Shown here: piece after piece, positions 18,772-28,711 of the stretch
How the letters are laid out: each line of letters starts with the position of its first letter
How positions within the stretch are numbered: the first letter of the stretch is position 1
Source: JBKCUK01 sp046318415
GTDB taxonomy: Bacteria; Pseudomonadota; Alphaproteobacteria; Caedimonadales; Caedimonadaceae
Length of the DNA stretch: 64,000 nucleotides
NCBI GenBank assembly: GCA_046318415.1
Contig: JBKCUK010000015.1
Location: 1 to 64,000, forward strand
Direction: 5' to 3'
Made by a program: the position numbers and the translations under genes
Notes under the pieces: model-generated
The model's input: only the letters and a program-made list of their open reading frames with translations
Database searches by the model: none
What the model was told of the DNA's origin: nothing

Positions 18772-19836
18772 TCATGCATCGATCTTTAAACGCTCAAAAA
18801 AAGCCTTTAACGACGAAGGAGAGGCATAATGCTTCATGATGCGCATGCACACCTCAACAAGTCCTGAGCCATCCTCACTAAAGGCAGTGTACCGACAATT
18901 GGTCGGATAGGTCCCATCAGATAGACGCTTAGTGTACTCCGTGAGAATGACAAGCAAAGGCGCCTTATCATGATGAAGGATAAACTCAACTTTTTCGGTG
19001 TCGACCCCTGCATCCACACTGAGTTTCAGTGTTTTGACTCTCTGTTTTAATTTACGCAATTGGGATTTGGTCAAAGAAAAGGCATTGAAGTAAGTAACCG
19101 GCGTCAGGGGCGTGCTCAGCAAATGCTGGTCTGAAATCAAGCTATCTGCAGCGCGCTCGACAGGGCTTAACAAGTGCTGCGCACCCGAGCGATAGACGCA
19201 TGCTAACCCTTCGCGATATAGCGATGTTCCAGGAAAGCTGCAATTCAACAGGCAACGTCCATACCAATATTCTAGCTCTGCAAAGCAATCGGGGTGTTCC
19301 AGGTGCGGTCGTAAATTTTCAGCCGTCCAAGCCATTGGTTTTTGGGGATCAGCACTCGACAGCTCCCAGGCGAGACGGGCGTATAGTCCCTCATCTTGGG
19401 CTGCTTTGAGATAGATCGACCGGACTTGTTTCCCCACCTCGGGCCACTGACCATCGATCACAAGGTTGCGAATGATACGCTCTAAGTATTTCGCATTCTG
19501 ATCGGCACAAAAGACAGACTCAAGATCCTCAGCATTGGGAATTTCAGTGAAATTCTTTTTTGCGTCGTGAGCGCACTCAAAGGCACAGAGGGCTGAAGCC
19601 AGGAAGACTTGAACCCGTGCCTGTTTGAGGTGATCTGCTCGCCGAAATAAATCGGAAATCCGCTCAGCGCGCCCTCGAACATGAAAGCGAATATGCTTTT
19701 GCGCCTCATTACCATCTTGAAGTTTTCCAACGCGGCTGATCAAGGCAGCATCATCCTTGTCTGGAAGATGGCTTGCACTCAGCGGCATAATGCTGAGACA
19801 AGCCCCCAAGACCAGGTGAGAAAAGTACTTTTTCAT
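18772..19836 (-). CDS. Secreted protein of unknown function
   Basis: 354 residues. Residues 1-22 are a signal peptide (KKYFSHLVLGACLSIMPLSAS). The rest is polar with several cysteines (for example FECAHD, ESVFCAD, YGRCLLNC). No family recognised. The ATG lies only 10 bases after the phosphohexomutase stop codon on the same strand, so it appears to be the last gene of the galU-ugd-pgm operon, although a role in sugar metabolism is not implied by its sequence. Confidence 0.7.
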   Translation of the reverse strand: MKKYFSHLVLGACLSIMPLSASHLPDKDDAALISRVGKLQDGNEAQKHIRFHVRGRAERISDLFRRADHLKQARVQVFLASALCAFECAHDAKKNFTEIPNAEDLESVFCADQNAKYLERIIRNLVIDGQWPEVGKQVRSIYLKAAQDEGLYARLAWELSSADPQKPMAWTAENLRPHLEHPDCFAELEYWYGRCLLNCSFPGTSLYREGLACVYRSGAQHLLSPVERAADSLISDQHLLSTPLTPVTYFNAFSLTKSQLRKLKQRVKTLKLSVDAGVDTEKVEFILHHDKAPLLVILTEYTKRLSDGTYPTNCRYTAFSEDGSGLVEVCMRIMKHYASPSSLKAFFERLKIDA

Positions 19837-19846
19837 CAGGAAAAAC

Positions 19847-21235
19847 TCAGCTAATGCTCAGATTCATCTCGCTCAGATATCCGCTTAACTCTCTCACAAG
19901 AGCTTGGAGATGTTCGTCTTCTTGCGCTTCGGCACGGGCCACAAGAACCTCTTGGGTGTTGGACGCACGAATGAGCCACCATCCATGGGGATAGGTCACC
20001 CGAAGCCCATCCAGATCATTAAAGCCAATGCCCTTTGCCACGAGCTGGGACTTGATGGTGGCTACCACCTCATGTTTATCGGCGCGACCCTCGCAATCGA
20101 TGCGCAGCTCTGGCGTTGACTGGGCGCGGGGAATACTTTTAGTCCAATCACTCAAGGGGCCCTGCATCAAAGAGGTAATCCCAAGGGTGCGAATCGCAGA
20201 ATACAGAGCATCATCATAACCATAGTAACGGTCTGCGAAGAAGATATGTCCACTCATCTCACCAGCCAGGGGCGAGCTGACCTCAGCCATCTTGGTTTTG
20301 ATCAGGGAATGCCCAGTGCGCCACATCAAGGGCTGTCCTCCCATGCGGGCAATCTCATCAAACAGGACTTGGCTTGCCTTCACATCCGCCATGATCACGG
20401 CCCCAGGATGGGTCTTCAGCACCTCAGAGGCGTAGAGTTGCACCAACTGGTCACCCCACAAAATGGTGCCCTCGTTATCCAGAACGCCCAGACGGTCGCC
20501 GTCGCCATCAAAGGCCAGGCCAAGATCGGCCTTCTCGTCCTTCACAGCTTGACGCAATTGGATCAGATTTTCTTCCACCACAGGGTCTGGATGATGGGCA
20601 GGAAAAGTGCCATCAATCTCAGTATTGAGCAAAATGTGCTCTCCCGGAAGGCGGGCGGCCAGGGCTTCAATGACCTCGCCAGCGGCACCATTGCCAGCAT
20701 CCCATACAATTTTCAACGGACGACCATGACAATAATGTTGTTGAAAATCTTCCATGAGGCGTTTCACGTACGCCTCAAACACGGGCTCGTCACGGATGCT
20801 TCCCTGCCCTTCGACAAAGTCCTGTTCTTGGATGCGCGCACCCAAATGGCGGATTTGCTGACCAAAGAAGGGCTTACGCTTCAGGGTCATCTTCATGCCG
20901 TTGTATTCACCCGGATTGTGCGAAGCAGTGACCATCACGCAGGCATCCACTTCCAGATGAAAGCCGGCAAAATACGCCATGGGCGAAGGCCCTAGACCAA
21001 TGCGCAGCACCTCAAGACCACTTGCTGACAATCCTTCACAGACGGCCTTTTCAATGGCAGGCGTGCTGATGCGCCCGTCACGCCCCACGGCCACACGACG
21101 CCCGCCCGCCGCAATGACGTCGCTTCCAAAGGCGCGTGCTAATAGATAAGCGTCATTCTCATCCCAATCACGACCATAAACACCACGCACATCGTATTCA
21201 CGTAAGATTTTGGGGTTAACAGAACGGGTCATCAT
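19847..21235 (-). CDS. Phosphomannomutase/phosphoglucomutase
   Basis: 462 residues, alpha-D-phosphohexomutase family (PMM/PGM, AlgC/ManB type). Interconverts hexose-6-phosphate and hexose-1-phosphate. Motifs: phosphoserine loop VTASHNPGEYNGMK (near residue 100), metal loop FDGDGDRLGVL (near 240), sugar-binding GEMSGHIFF (near 325), and the phosphate-binding RASNTQEVLVARAEA near the C-terminus. Two adjacent Met codons are possible starts (21235 or 21232; AAGGA sits upstream and suits the second). Third gene of an operon with galU and ugd, so supply of glucose-1-phosphate to GalU is the likely main role. Confidence 0.93.
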   Translation of the reverse strand: MMTRSVNPKILREYDVRGVYGRDWDENDAYLLARAFGSDVIAAGGRRVAVGRDGRISTPAIEKAVCEGLSASGLEVLRIGLGPSPMAYFAGFHLEVDACVMVTASHNPGEYNGMKMTLKRKPFFGQQIRHLGARIQEQDFVEGQGSIRDEPVFEAYVKRLMEDFQQHYCHGRPLKIVWDAGNGAAGEVIEALAARLPGEHILLNTEIDGTFPAHHPDPVVEENLIQLRQAVKDEKADLGLAFDGDGDRLGVLDNEGTILWGDQLVQLYASEVLKTHPGAVIMADVKASQVLFDEIARMGGQPLMWRTGHSLIKTKMAEVSSPLAGEMSGHIFFADRYYGYDDALYSAIRTLGITSLMQGPLSDWTKSIPRAQSTPELRIDCEGRADKHEVVATIKSQLVAKGIGFNDLDGLRVTYPHGWWLIRASNTQEVLVARAEAQEDEHLQALVRELSGYLSEMNLSIS

Positions 21236-21249
21236 GCATCCTTGTTTTT

Positions 21250-22560
21250 TTAAGAACTTTTAGGGCGTCCGATGGAGTAATAGTTCAGCCCTGTTTGAGT
21301 CATCTCTTTTGGCACATAGACGTTGCGTAAGTCAATGAAAGTATTGCCCCGCATAATTTCTTTCAAGGCATTCCAATCAAGGGCCGCAAACTCTTTCCAT
21401 TCGGTCAGGAGTACCACCGCATCCGCACCTTGAACGGCTTCACGCACTTCCACAGCCCAAATCACGTTTGGCAGTAAGGTTTGCCCCTCCTTATATGCTT
21501 GGGGATCACAAACCGTCACCTGAACCCCTGCTGCAACCAGCTGCGGGACGATATCAAGACTTGGGCTCTCACGCATATCATCGGTATCAGGTTTAAACGT
21601 GGCCCCAAGAAGCGCAATCTTCTTGCCTTTTGGATCGCCCAACAGATCAAGGATACGTGCGGCCATGCGGTGCTTGCGCTGGTCGTTACTGGTAACCACA
21701 CTCTCAACGATCGAGAGGCTGACCGCATGTTCCCTTGCCGTTTGAACAAGGGCACGTGTGTCTTTGGGAAAACACGAGCCCCCATAACCTGGTCCAGCAT
21801 TCAAAAAAGCGGCGCCAATGCGATGATCAAGCCCCATGCCACGGGATACCTCTTTGACATCCGCCCCTACTTGCTCGCACAGATCAGCCATTTCATTGAT
21901 GAAGGCCACCTTAGTCGCCAAAAAAGCATTGGCAGCGTACTTGATCACCTCAGCCGACTCACGCGATGTGACCACCAAAGGCACACCACCTGTCGAGATG
22001 GGGCGATAAAGCTGCTGCATCACCTCAGCCGCCCGCGTATCCTCCACGCCAATCACCACGCGATTGGGGCGCATGAAATCTTCGATGGCCGATCCTTCGC
22101 GCAGAAATTCGGGGTTTGATGCAACAGAAAACTTTTCATTCCCATGGTACTTGGCGATGATTTCTGCAACCTTGCGTCCAGTCCCCACAGGAACTGTGGA
22201 TTTGTTCACAACAACAGTATATCCCTGAATGGATTGGGCGATTTCTTCGGCTGCTGCATACACATAACTTAGATCAGCATGACCATCGCCCCGACGGCTT
22301 GGGGTACCAACGGCAATGAAGACAATCTCACTTTCAGCAACGGCTGAAGCCATGTCGGTGGTAAATGACATTCTGCCGGCTTTCACATTCTTGCGGACCA
22401 AATCCTCAAGACCGGGCTCAAAAATCGGAATGCCACCGGCGTTAAGGAGGTCAATCTTTTGGCTGTCCTTATCGACGCAGGTCACCTTATAGCCAAATTC
22501 AGCAAAACAAGTGCCGCTCACAAGGCCGACATATCCAGTCCCAACAACCGTAATCCGCAT
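21250..22560 (-). CDS. ugd: UDP-glucose 6-dehydrogenase
   Basis: 436 residues. Oxidises UDP-glucose to UDP-glucuronate with two NAD+. N-terminal Rossmann motif VVGTGYVGLVSG (about 5-16); catalytic cysteine in GPGYGGSCFPKDTRAL (Cys near 260); VNKSTVPVGTG and FLREGSAIEDF are also typical. The ATG at 22560 is preferred to the TTG one codon before it because the AAGGA of the galU end is then well spaced. The start lies five bases from the galU stop, so the genes are cotranscribed. The product is the substrate of the epimerase at 15813. Confidence 0.96.
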   Translation of the reverse strand: MRITVVGTGYVGLVSGTCFAEFGYKVTCVDKDSQKIDLLNAGGIPIFEPGLEDLVRKNVKAGRMSFTTDMASAVAESEIVFIAVGTPSRRGDGHADLSYVYAAAEEIAQSIQGYTVVVNKSTVPVGTGRKVAEIIAKYHGNEKFSVASNPEFLREGSAIEDFMRPNRVVIGVEDTRAAEVMQQLYRPISTGGVPLVVTSRESAEVIKYAANAFLATKVAFINEMADLCEQVGADVKEVSRGMGLDHRIGAAFLNAGPGYGGSCFPKDTRALVQTAREHAVSLSIVESVVTSNDQRKHRMAARILDLLGDPKGKKIALLGATFKPDTDDMRESPSLDIVPQLVAAGVQVTVCDPQAYKEGQTLLPNVIWAVEVREAVQGADAVVLLTEWKEFAALDWNALKEIMRGNTFIDLRNVYVPKEMTQTGLNYYSIGRPKSS

Positions 22561-22565
22561 CAAAC

Positions 22566-23444
22566 TTAATCCTTATCTATTCTAACCTGATGCTCTTGAA
22601 GTGCTTGGCGCACAGACGCACCCAGGTCAGAACGCTGCAACGCAACTTTCAGTGTTGCGGCCACAAATCCTGCCTTGTCCCCGCAATCAAAACGCTCGCC
22701 CTCAAACTGCAAACCGTATCCTTTGTGATGGGTCAGGCATTTTTTAATGGCATCGGTCAGCTGAATTTCGCCGCCTGCGCCGCGTTCTTGGGCCTCAAGA
22801 TGCCCCATGATTTCTGCCGGAAGGATGTACCGCCCAATCACGGCCATATTGGAGGGCGCTTCCGCTGGTTTTGGCTTTTCAACCACATCCTTAAACTCAA
22901 CAACATCACCTTCTTTTTGAAGAGGGCTGATGATGCCATAGCGGTTGACATGACTGGGGTGGACTTCTTGCACCGCAACCACAACACCATGATGTTGGCG
23001 GTGCACGTCCATCATCTGCTTAAGGCAGGGTTGTTTTGCCACAATAAAATCGTCGGCAAGCAAAACAGCAAAGGGTTCACCATCAATCAGGTGGCGCGCG
23101 CACCACACCGCATGACCAAGGCCAAGGGGCTCTTGTTGGCGGGTGTAGACAATGGATCCCGGCGAGAGGACAAGGTCTTCTGAGGCCTCGATCACTTTGG
23201 ACTTTCCAGCACGCTCTAGGCTGTAGAGAAGCTCGGTTGCATGATCAAAATGGTTCTCAATGGCCTGCTTTCCGCGCCCTGTCACAAAAATGATTTGTTC
23301 AACGCCAGCTGCCAGCGCTTCTTCGACCGCGTACTGAATCAAGGGTTTATCGACAATGGGCAGCATTTCCTTCGGCATGGATTTGGTCGCCGGCAAAAAA
23401 CGTGTACCAAGACCACCAACAGGGAAGATTGCTTTGCGAACCAT
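22566..23444 (-). CDS. galU: UTP-glucose-1-phosphate uridylyltransferase
   Basis: 292 residues, full length. Makes UDP-glucose from UTP and glucose-1-phosphate. Nucleotide-binding signature FPVGGLGTRFLPATK (7-21) with PKEMLPIVDKPLIQY, then LGHAVWCAR and VVEKPKP, all diagnostic for GalU. First gene of the galU-ugd-phosphohexomutase operon, transcribed divergently from the 23593 gene across a 148-base gap. Confidence 0.96.
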   Translation of the reverse strand: MVRKAIFPVGGLGTRFLPATKSMPKEMLPIVDKPLIQYAVEEALAAGVEQIIFVTGRGKQAIENHFDHATELLYSLERAGKSKVIEASEDLVLSPGSIVYTRQQEPLGLGHAVWCARHLIDGEPFAVLLADDFIVAKQPCLKQMMDVHRQHHGVVVAVQEVHPSHVNRYGIISPLQKEGDVVEFKDVVEKPKPAEAPSNMAVIGRYILPAEIMGHLEAQERGAGGEIQLTDAIKKCLTHHKGYGLQFEGERFDCGDKAGFVAATLKVALQRSDLGASVRQALQEHQVRIDKD

Positions 23445-23526
23445 CGGTCTTATCCTTGTCTGTATTCTGCAGCAGTTTTACCGCTTCCCACCATAAAATG
23501 CAATCTTAGGCCTTCCCGAATAAAGC

Positions 23527-23556
23527 TTGACCTAGAGACCAAAGACATCCTATTAA
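23527..23556 (+). promoter_or_regulatory. Putative sigma70 promoter for the 23593 gene
   Basis: TTGACC (23527-23532), 18-base spacer and TATTAA (23551-23556), about 37 bases before the start codon. Confidence 0.45.
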
Positions 23557-23592
23557 TGTGCCAATTTGGACCACATCTAGGGCGATCAAAGT

Positions 23593-25656
23593 ATGTTCGT
23601 GTTGCGACATTTTGCGTTAATTCTGGGCGTCAGCTTCTCATTTTCCATAGCAAGTCCCTTGCCGCATGAGGAGGAAAAAGATGAGGAAAATTATGTCTCA
23701 CTTGGCGCAATCAAGACTTCCTTTTTGGGTACATTTTGCCCTTCAACGCTTCATGAACTTATCAGCCACCTGGAACCTGGCACACGCTGCAAACTTAAGC
23801 TGACCAATCGTTACGCCGAGAGGATTTTAAATTTAGCGCCTGTTTCAGCCAGCTACGAAGAAATATGGAGCCAACCGGGCGGCACCGAGAAACTGTGCCG
23901 CACCCTCAACGGGCTGACATGGCTTTTGGGCTTAGACAGTAAGACCCTTGAGTGTTTTCAGCATTCCCTCGAAGGCCTCGATAAAGAGGGTGATCTTTAT
24001 CAAAAAATCAAAAGCGGTAGAGGCCTTTTGAGGCAAAGAATCGTCCACACGCTTGATACCCTTTACGACCCCAGTATCAAGGAATCCTTCTGGATGAATC
24101 TGTGGTCAGAAGAAATCCTCATCCAAGGCACAAAAGATTCTGGCTTGCAGCAGCTGGCTGATCATCTACCAAAGTTATTGACCCTACGCCACGCGACGCT
24201 TCACCCGCTTTATCAGCTTTTGATGAACGAAGGGGATTTTCTTCACGATGCGCTTGAGCTGGGGACAGAATTGGATTGGCGCACAAAAACATTTGAGCGT
24301 CGCGCACTACTCGCAAGGCGCCTCGCAAGTATTATCCCCACGTTACTTGAGAGCAGTCAGGAGATGCTGGATTATCTGACCAATATGGATCAAAACCTCA
24401 CGACACATAGGGTCTTGAGCCGATTCCAAAAGCTTAACGCCAAGGAGGACTGCCGTATCGAGAAGAACAAGGTCAAGCATCTCGCGCGAGCAAATTCTTT
24501 TTTCATAGATAACCCAACATATTTTCCCCCAGGCCCCATTAAAGAGGTTCTGCTCAAGGATTGCGATAGCGCAGCAAGCAGGATCACAAAGATTACTAGT
24601 CCACTGCACCATAAAACACTCGCAGCTATCGCTTATAACAGCCCAGAGAAGGCCGGGAAGGTTTTGAAGATTCTTGGATTCCACGCCTATGATAACGGCT
24701 ACTATGAAGATGCCGTGCACTGGTTTTCTGTGCATTTGAAATACAACCGTATTGCATTCACTATCCCAAGCGTTGCCAGCACTGAGACTGCACAGATGAC
24801 AACAGAAGATCCTGAGAGCCTGTGGGGGCTTGCAAGGGGTCTTTACATGCTGCACGTGCAAACAAACAACCGGGACAGCAGCTATCTTGATGCCTCTTTT
24901 AGGTCTCTGCGCAGAGCTCTGAATTTACTGGGCATAATGGGCATTCACTACAAGCACGAGGTGCGCAATTTACACAAGCACTCCGTTCCCGTTGGCTATC
25001 AAAACGCGCTCAAGCGGGGGCATCTAAGCTTAGAGTTGTGGGCAAGTGAGCAACTCAATACACCGGCCATCGAGGGCTTTTTTATGTTCGCGCACACCGA
25101 CTATCAAGAAAGAGCCTACCTGCTTATGCTGAGGGAAATCATTTATCAGCGGGCCGAGTTCTATCCCCCTCAAACCAAAAAAGAACGGAATGACTTAAAA
25201 AAAACAAAGTCCACCACGGATGTGATTGAGTATTACGCGCATCAAACCGACGCCCTTGCGGACAGTATGCCCAATCATCAAGCGTGGGAGGATTGGCACT
25301 TTGCAAGGGAGGCATTGTCGGGTGCGCTTGCTAAAGAAGGCAGCAAGGACAAAATGTTCGCCCGGTATGCCCTGTCACGCCTGTATGCAGAAAAAGCAAA
25401 ACAACCGGTATTGAAGCGCGTGTGGCAAGAACGCCTCACCCAAACTTTGGCAGATTTACGAGGATATTCGGCCCTGAAAAGACTGCAAGAAATCGTCTCT
25501 AAGGCAGAAGAAAACCAAGAAAATGAGGAAATGATCTATTTTTTGAATGATATTTTGACTCTCAAGACGCAAAACAATGCCCACAATCAAAAATTAATAA
25601 TTCACAAAAAGGTGAGAGGCTTTTGCGAAAAAACACTTTTAAACCTCAAGAAATAA
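23593..25656 (+). CDS. Large secreted protein, unknown, possibly helical-repeat
   Basis: 687 residues. Signal peptide at 1-20 (VLRHFALILGVSFSFSIAS). No recognised family. A segment near residues 345-385 (AGKVLKILGFHAYDNGYYE, then DAVHWFSVHL) has the spacing of a TPR helix pair, and further helix-rich stretches follow to the C-terminus, which is Lys/Glu rich. A TPR-like or Sel1-like solenoid is possible but not shown. AGGG stands about 10 bases before the ATG. Monocistronic. Of the exported unknowns here it is second in size to the 9038 gene. Confidence 0.75.
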   Translation: MFVLRHFALILGVSFSFSIASPLPHEEEKDEENYVSLGAIKTSFLGTFCPSTLHELISHLEPGTRCKLKLTNRYAERILNLAPVSASYEEIWSQPGGTEKLCRTLNGLTWLLGLDSKTLECFQHSLEGLDKEGDLYQKIKSGRGLLRQRIVHTLDTLYDPSIKESFWMNLWSEEILIQGTKDSGLQQLADHLPKLLTLRHATLHPLYQLLMNEGDFLHDALELGTELDWRTKTFERRALLARRLASIIPTLLESSQEMLDYLTNMDQNLTTHRVLSRFQKLNAKEDCRIEKNKVKHLARANSFFIDNPTYFPPGPIKEVLLKDCDSAASRITKITSPLHHKTLAAIAYNSPEKAGKVLKILGFHAYDNGYYEDAVHWFSVHLKYNRIAFTIPSVASTETAQMTTEDPESLWGLARGLYMLHVQTNNRDSSYLDASFRSLRRALNLLGIMGIHYKHEVRNLHKHSVPVGYQNALKRGHLSLELWASEQLNTPAIEGFFMFAHTDYQERAYLLMLREIIYQRAEFYPPQTKKERNDLKKTKSTTDVIEYYAHQTDALADSMPNHQAWEDWHFAREALSGALAKEGSKDKMFARYALSRLYAEKAKQPVLKRVWQERLTQTLADLRGYSALKRLQEIVSKAEENQENEEMIYFLNDILTLKTQNNAHNQKLIIHKKVRGFCEKTLLNLKK

Positions 25657-25841
25657 CAATTATTCGGACAAAGGATGTCTGAAATAATCTGATCAAAAGT
25701 GACAAAAGTAAATGAATTCCGAGTAAATCGAGCGGCTATAAAAAAATTTAACTAAAAAGAAGTCGTTAGATTTTTATTCACGCCAAGGCCTTGAATAACG
25801 ATGCCAGAATGGTAACCTTGAACGTATAAAAGTGGCAGGGT

Positions 25842-26000
25842 ATGAGTATATCCATGGCAAAAAGGTTAAAGCGTGATATTCTCTTCGTCGTGTGTTTTAA
25901 GGTTGCGCTCGTTGCCGCCCTCACTCTGGCCCTTCGCGAACAAAAACAACCGCGACTTCCACGAGAGGAAGCCATGAAAAACATATACCTCCGATCATAA
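25842..26000 (+). CDS. cydP: CydP-like small cytochrome bd protein
   Basis: 52 residues directly upstream of cydA. Basic start (SMAKRLKRDI) followed by one hydrophobic helix (LFVVCFKVALVAALTLAL) and a charged tail, the pattern of CydP small subunits found ahead of cydAB in proteobacteria. The stop is 13 bases before the cydA ATG. GGCAGGG is close to the first ATG; the Met four codons later (25854) is an alternative start giving 48 residues. Identification rests on size, topology and position. Confidence 0.65.
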   Translation: MSISMAKRLKRDILFVVCFKVALVAALTLALREQKQPRLPREEAMKNIYLRS

Positions 26001-26013
26001 GAAAGCACTATTG

Positions 26014-27564
26014 ATGGAACTGTCTAGTCTTGATTTGTCGCGGCTTCAATTCGCCACTACAGCCCTTTATCATTTTCTTTTCGTGCCGCTGACGTTAGGG
26101 CTTTCTTTAATTATTGCGATTATGGAAAGTGTCTATGTCATGACCCGCCGGGTCATTTGGCGCCAGATGACCCAATTTTGGGGGATCTTGTTCGGCATTA
26201 ACTTCGCCATGGGCGTTGCAACCGGCGTGCCGCTTGAATTTCAATTTGGCACCAACTGGTCCTATTACGCCCACTACGTCGGCGATATCTTTGGCTCGAT
26301 TCTGGCCATTGAAGGCCTGATGGCGTTCTTCCTGGAAGCAACATTTATTGGGCTTTTCTTCTTTGGCTGGAAGCGCCTCAGCGCCCTGCAACATTTGTGT
26401 GTGACCTGGCTGATGGCCATTGGCACCAACCTCTCTGCCCTGTGGATTTTGATTGCCAATGCGTGGATGCAGAATCCGGTTGGTGCGGCCTTTAATCCCA
26501 CCACCATGCGCATGGAAATTACCTCGTTTGCCGATGTGTTCTTCAACCCGGTTGCCCAGTCCAAATTCGTTCATACGGTCAGTGCCGGCTATGTGACGGG
26601 GGCTGTCTTTGTCCTTGGCATCAGCGCCTTTTATTTGCTGCGCGGTCGCCATGTGGAATTTGCAAAGCGCTCTATGGTGGTAGCCGCCAGTTTTGGCTTA
26701 GCCTCAGCCCTTTCAGTCGTCGTGCTTGGGGACGAAAGCGGGTATACTTTAACCGACCATCAAAAGATGAAATTGGCTGCCATTGAAGGGCTATGGGAAA
26801 CCGATCCAGCGCCTGCACCGCTCATTCTTTTTGGGCTACCTGATCAAGAAGCGCGCACCACCCACCACGCCGTCAAAGTGCCGTGGCTGCTGGGTCTGAT
26901 CGCAACGCGATCTTTTGATCAGCCCGTTTATGGCATCAAAGACCTGGTCAAAGGCGTAGAGGGTCATATTCGAAATGGTATTGTTGCTTATGATGCCCTG
27001 CAAACCGTTAAAAAGTCGCCTAAAGATGCGGCAGCCCATACGATCCTGAAAGAGAAAGGGCGTGATTTAGGCTATGCGCTTTTGCTGAAGCGTTTTGTGG
27101 ATGATCCAAGGCAGGCAAGCCCAGAAGACATTGAAAAAGCAGCTTGGAGCACGGTCCCCAACGTGACCCCGTTGTTCTGGGCATTTCGCATCATGGCGGG
27201 ATTGGGTTTTTTCTTTATCGCTCTTTTTACGGCTGCGTTTTTCTTGGCAAGCCGTGATCAACTGCAACGCTATCGCCCGTTTTTATGGCTCAGCGTGCTG
27301 AGCTTACCGCTACCCTGGGTCGCCGCTGAGCTGGGTTGGTTTGTTGCCGAGTATGGGCGCCAACCCTGGAGCATAGAGGGAATCCTACCCACGTTTTTGA
27401 GCCACAGCGACGTGCCCGCAAGCTCGGTCATGACGACACTGGCGCTGTTTGTCACATTTTATACGCTGCTTTTAATCGTCGACGTGAAATTGATGTTAAA
27501 ATATGTCCGCCTTGGCCCCGATCAAGCCCTTGGCGCAGAAAAGGGAGGCGCACATGGGGCTTGA
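26014..27564 (+). CDS. cydA: Cytochrome bd ubiquinol oxidase subunit I
   Basis: 516 residues, about nine membrane helices. Quinol-oxidising subunit carrying haems b558, b595 and d in the inner membrane. Landmarks: RLQFATTALYHFLFVPLTLG with the haem-ligand His near residue 19, a long periplasmic Q-loop (about 245-370), and GWFVAEYGRQPW near 440. The long Q-loop places it in the E. coli-like (L) subfamily. The ATG at 26014 is used in preference to a TTG one codon earlier. It overlaps cydB by 11 bases. This oxidase has high oxygen affinity and suits microaerobic growth. Confidence 0.97.
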   Translation: MELSSLDLSRLQFATTALYHFLFVPLTLGLSLIIAIMESVYVMTRRVIWRQMTQFWGILFGINFAMGVATGVPLEFQFGTNWSYYAHYVGDIFGSILAIEGLMAFFLEATFIGLFFFGWKRLSALQHLCVTWLMAIGTNLSALWILIANAWMQNPVGAAFNPTTMRMEITSFADVFFNPVAQSKFVHTVSAGYVTGAVFVLGISAFYLLRGRHVEFAKRSMVVAASFGLASALSVVVLGDESGYTLTDHQKMKLAAIEGLWETDPAPAPLILFGLPDQEARTTHHAVKVPWLLGLIATRSFDQPVYGIKDLVKGVEGHIRNGIVAYDALQTVKKSPKDAAAHTILKEKGRDLGYALLLKRFVDDPRQASPEDIEKAAWSTVPNVTPLFWAFRIMAGLGFFFIALFTAAFFLASRDQLQRYRPFLWLSVLSLPLPWVAAELGWFVAEYGRQPWSIEGILPTFLSHSDVPASSVMTTLALFVTFYTLLLIVDVKLMLKYVRLGPDQALGAEKGGAHGA

Positions 27565-28696
27565 TTATGAAGTTTTACGTCTCATTTGGTGGGCACTTCT
27601 TGGCATTTTGCTGATTGGCTTTGCGGTGCTTGATGGGTTTGATCTTGGCGCTGCCATGCTGCTGCCTTATTTCGGTAGAAATGATGTCGAGCGTCGCATT
27701 GTCATCAACTCGGTTGCACCAGTATGGGAAGGCAACCAAGTTTGGTTGATTCTGGGTGCGGGTGCGGCGTTTGCAGCCTGGCCACACGTTTATGCGGTCT
27801 CGTTTTCCGGATTCTATGGCGCCATGTTTTTAGCGCTGTTTGCCATTGTACTGCGCCCCGTGGGATTCAAATACCGCAGCAAAATGCCAAGTCAGCGTTG
27901 GCGCACCACGTGGGACTGGTTGTTGGTGATCAGCGGCTTTGTACCGTCACTGGTGTTCGGTATCGCCTTTGGTAATCTGTTCTTAGGCGTCCCATTTCAC
28001 TTCGATGATACCTTGCGGTTAACCTATTCGGGCACCTTCTGGCAGCTGCTTTCACCTTTTGCCCTGCTGTGTGGGGGGGTGAGTGTGGTGATGCTTGCCC
28101 TCCAAGGTACAACTTATATTGCCATGAAAACCGAGGGCCACATCCAAGAGCGAGCCCAAAAGCTTGCACGCAGACTCTCGCCCATCCTCATTGCCCTGTT
28201 TACCTTTGCAGGCGTGGTACTTGTCTTGAATCATCCATCCTACGAAATCACCAGCGCGATTGATCCCCTGGGCCCATCGAACCCAACTTTTAAAGAGGTG
28301 ACAGCCGTCCCTTACGGCTGGTTGCAGCGGTATCAAGCCTACCCCCTCCTTTGGGTTGTGCCTGCCCTGTGCATCCTTGCCCTGATCCTGGTGATGGCGG
28401 CCCATAGGTGGCAGCGCAATGGCATCGCCTTTGTGTGCAGCTCGCTTGCAACGACCTCTATCATCGCAACGGCGGGATTGAGTCTGTTTCCATTTTTGCT
28501 GATTTCTTCAAGCCATCCAGGTCATAGCCTTAGCGTGTGGGATGCATCCTCAACGGAAATGACGTTGCGCATCATGCTGATTGTGGTAGCCCTATTGCTG
28601 CCCATCGTCCTTGCCTACACAGCATGGATGTACCGTGTGTTTCGCGGCCCCATAACTGATAAAACCCTGGATGATGAAAAGCTGAATGCTTATTAA
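27554..28696 (+). CDS. cydB: Cytochrome bd ubiquinol oxidase subunit II
   Basis: 380 residues, about eight to nine membrane helices. Starts MGLDYEVLRLIWWALLG, then FAVLDGFDLGAAML, the conserved CydB N-terminus, followed by APVWEGNQVWLILGAGA. The start is fixed by GGGAGG six bases before the ATG at 27554, inside the end of cydA, so translation is coupled. Subunit II has the cydA-like fold and stabilises the haem-bearing subunit. Confidence 0.97.
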   Translation: MGLDYEVLRLIWWALLGILLIGFAVLDGFDLGAAMLLPYFGRNDVERRIVINSVAPVWEGNQVWLILGAGAAFAAWPHVYAVSFSGFYGAMFLALFAIVLRPVGFKYRSKMPSQRWRTTWDWLLVISGFVPSLVFGIAFGNLFLGVPFHFDDTLRLTYSGTFWQLLSPFALLCGGVSVVMLALQGTTYIAMKTEGHIQERAQKLARRLSPILIALFTFAGVVLVLNHPSYEITSAIDPLGPSNPTFKEVTAVPYGWLQRYQAYPLLWVVPALCILALILVMAAHRWQRNGIAFVCSSLATTSIIATAGLSLFPFLLISSSHPGHSLSVWDASSTEMTLRIMLIVVALLLPIVLAYTAWMYRVFRGPITDKTLDDEKLNAY

Positions 28697-28711
28697 GCTC
28701 GGAGGTGATGA

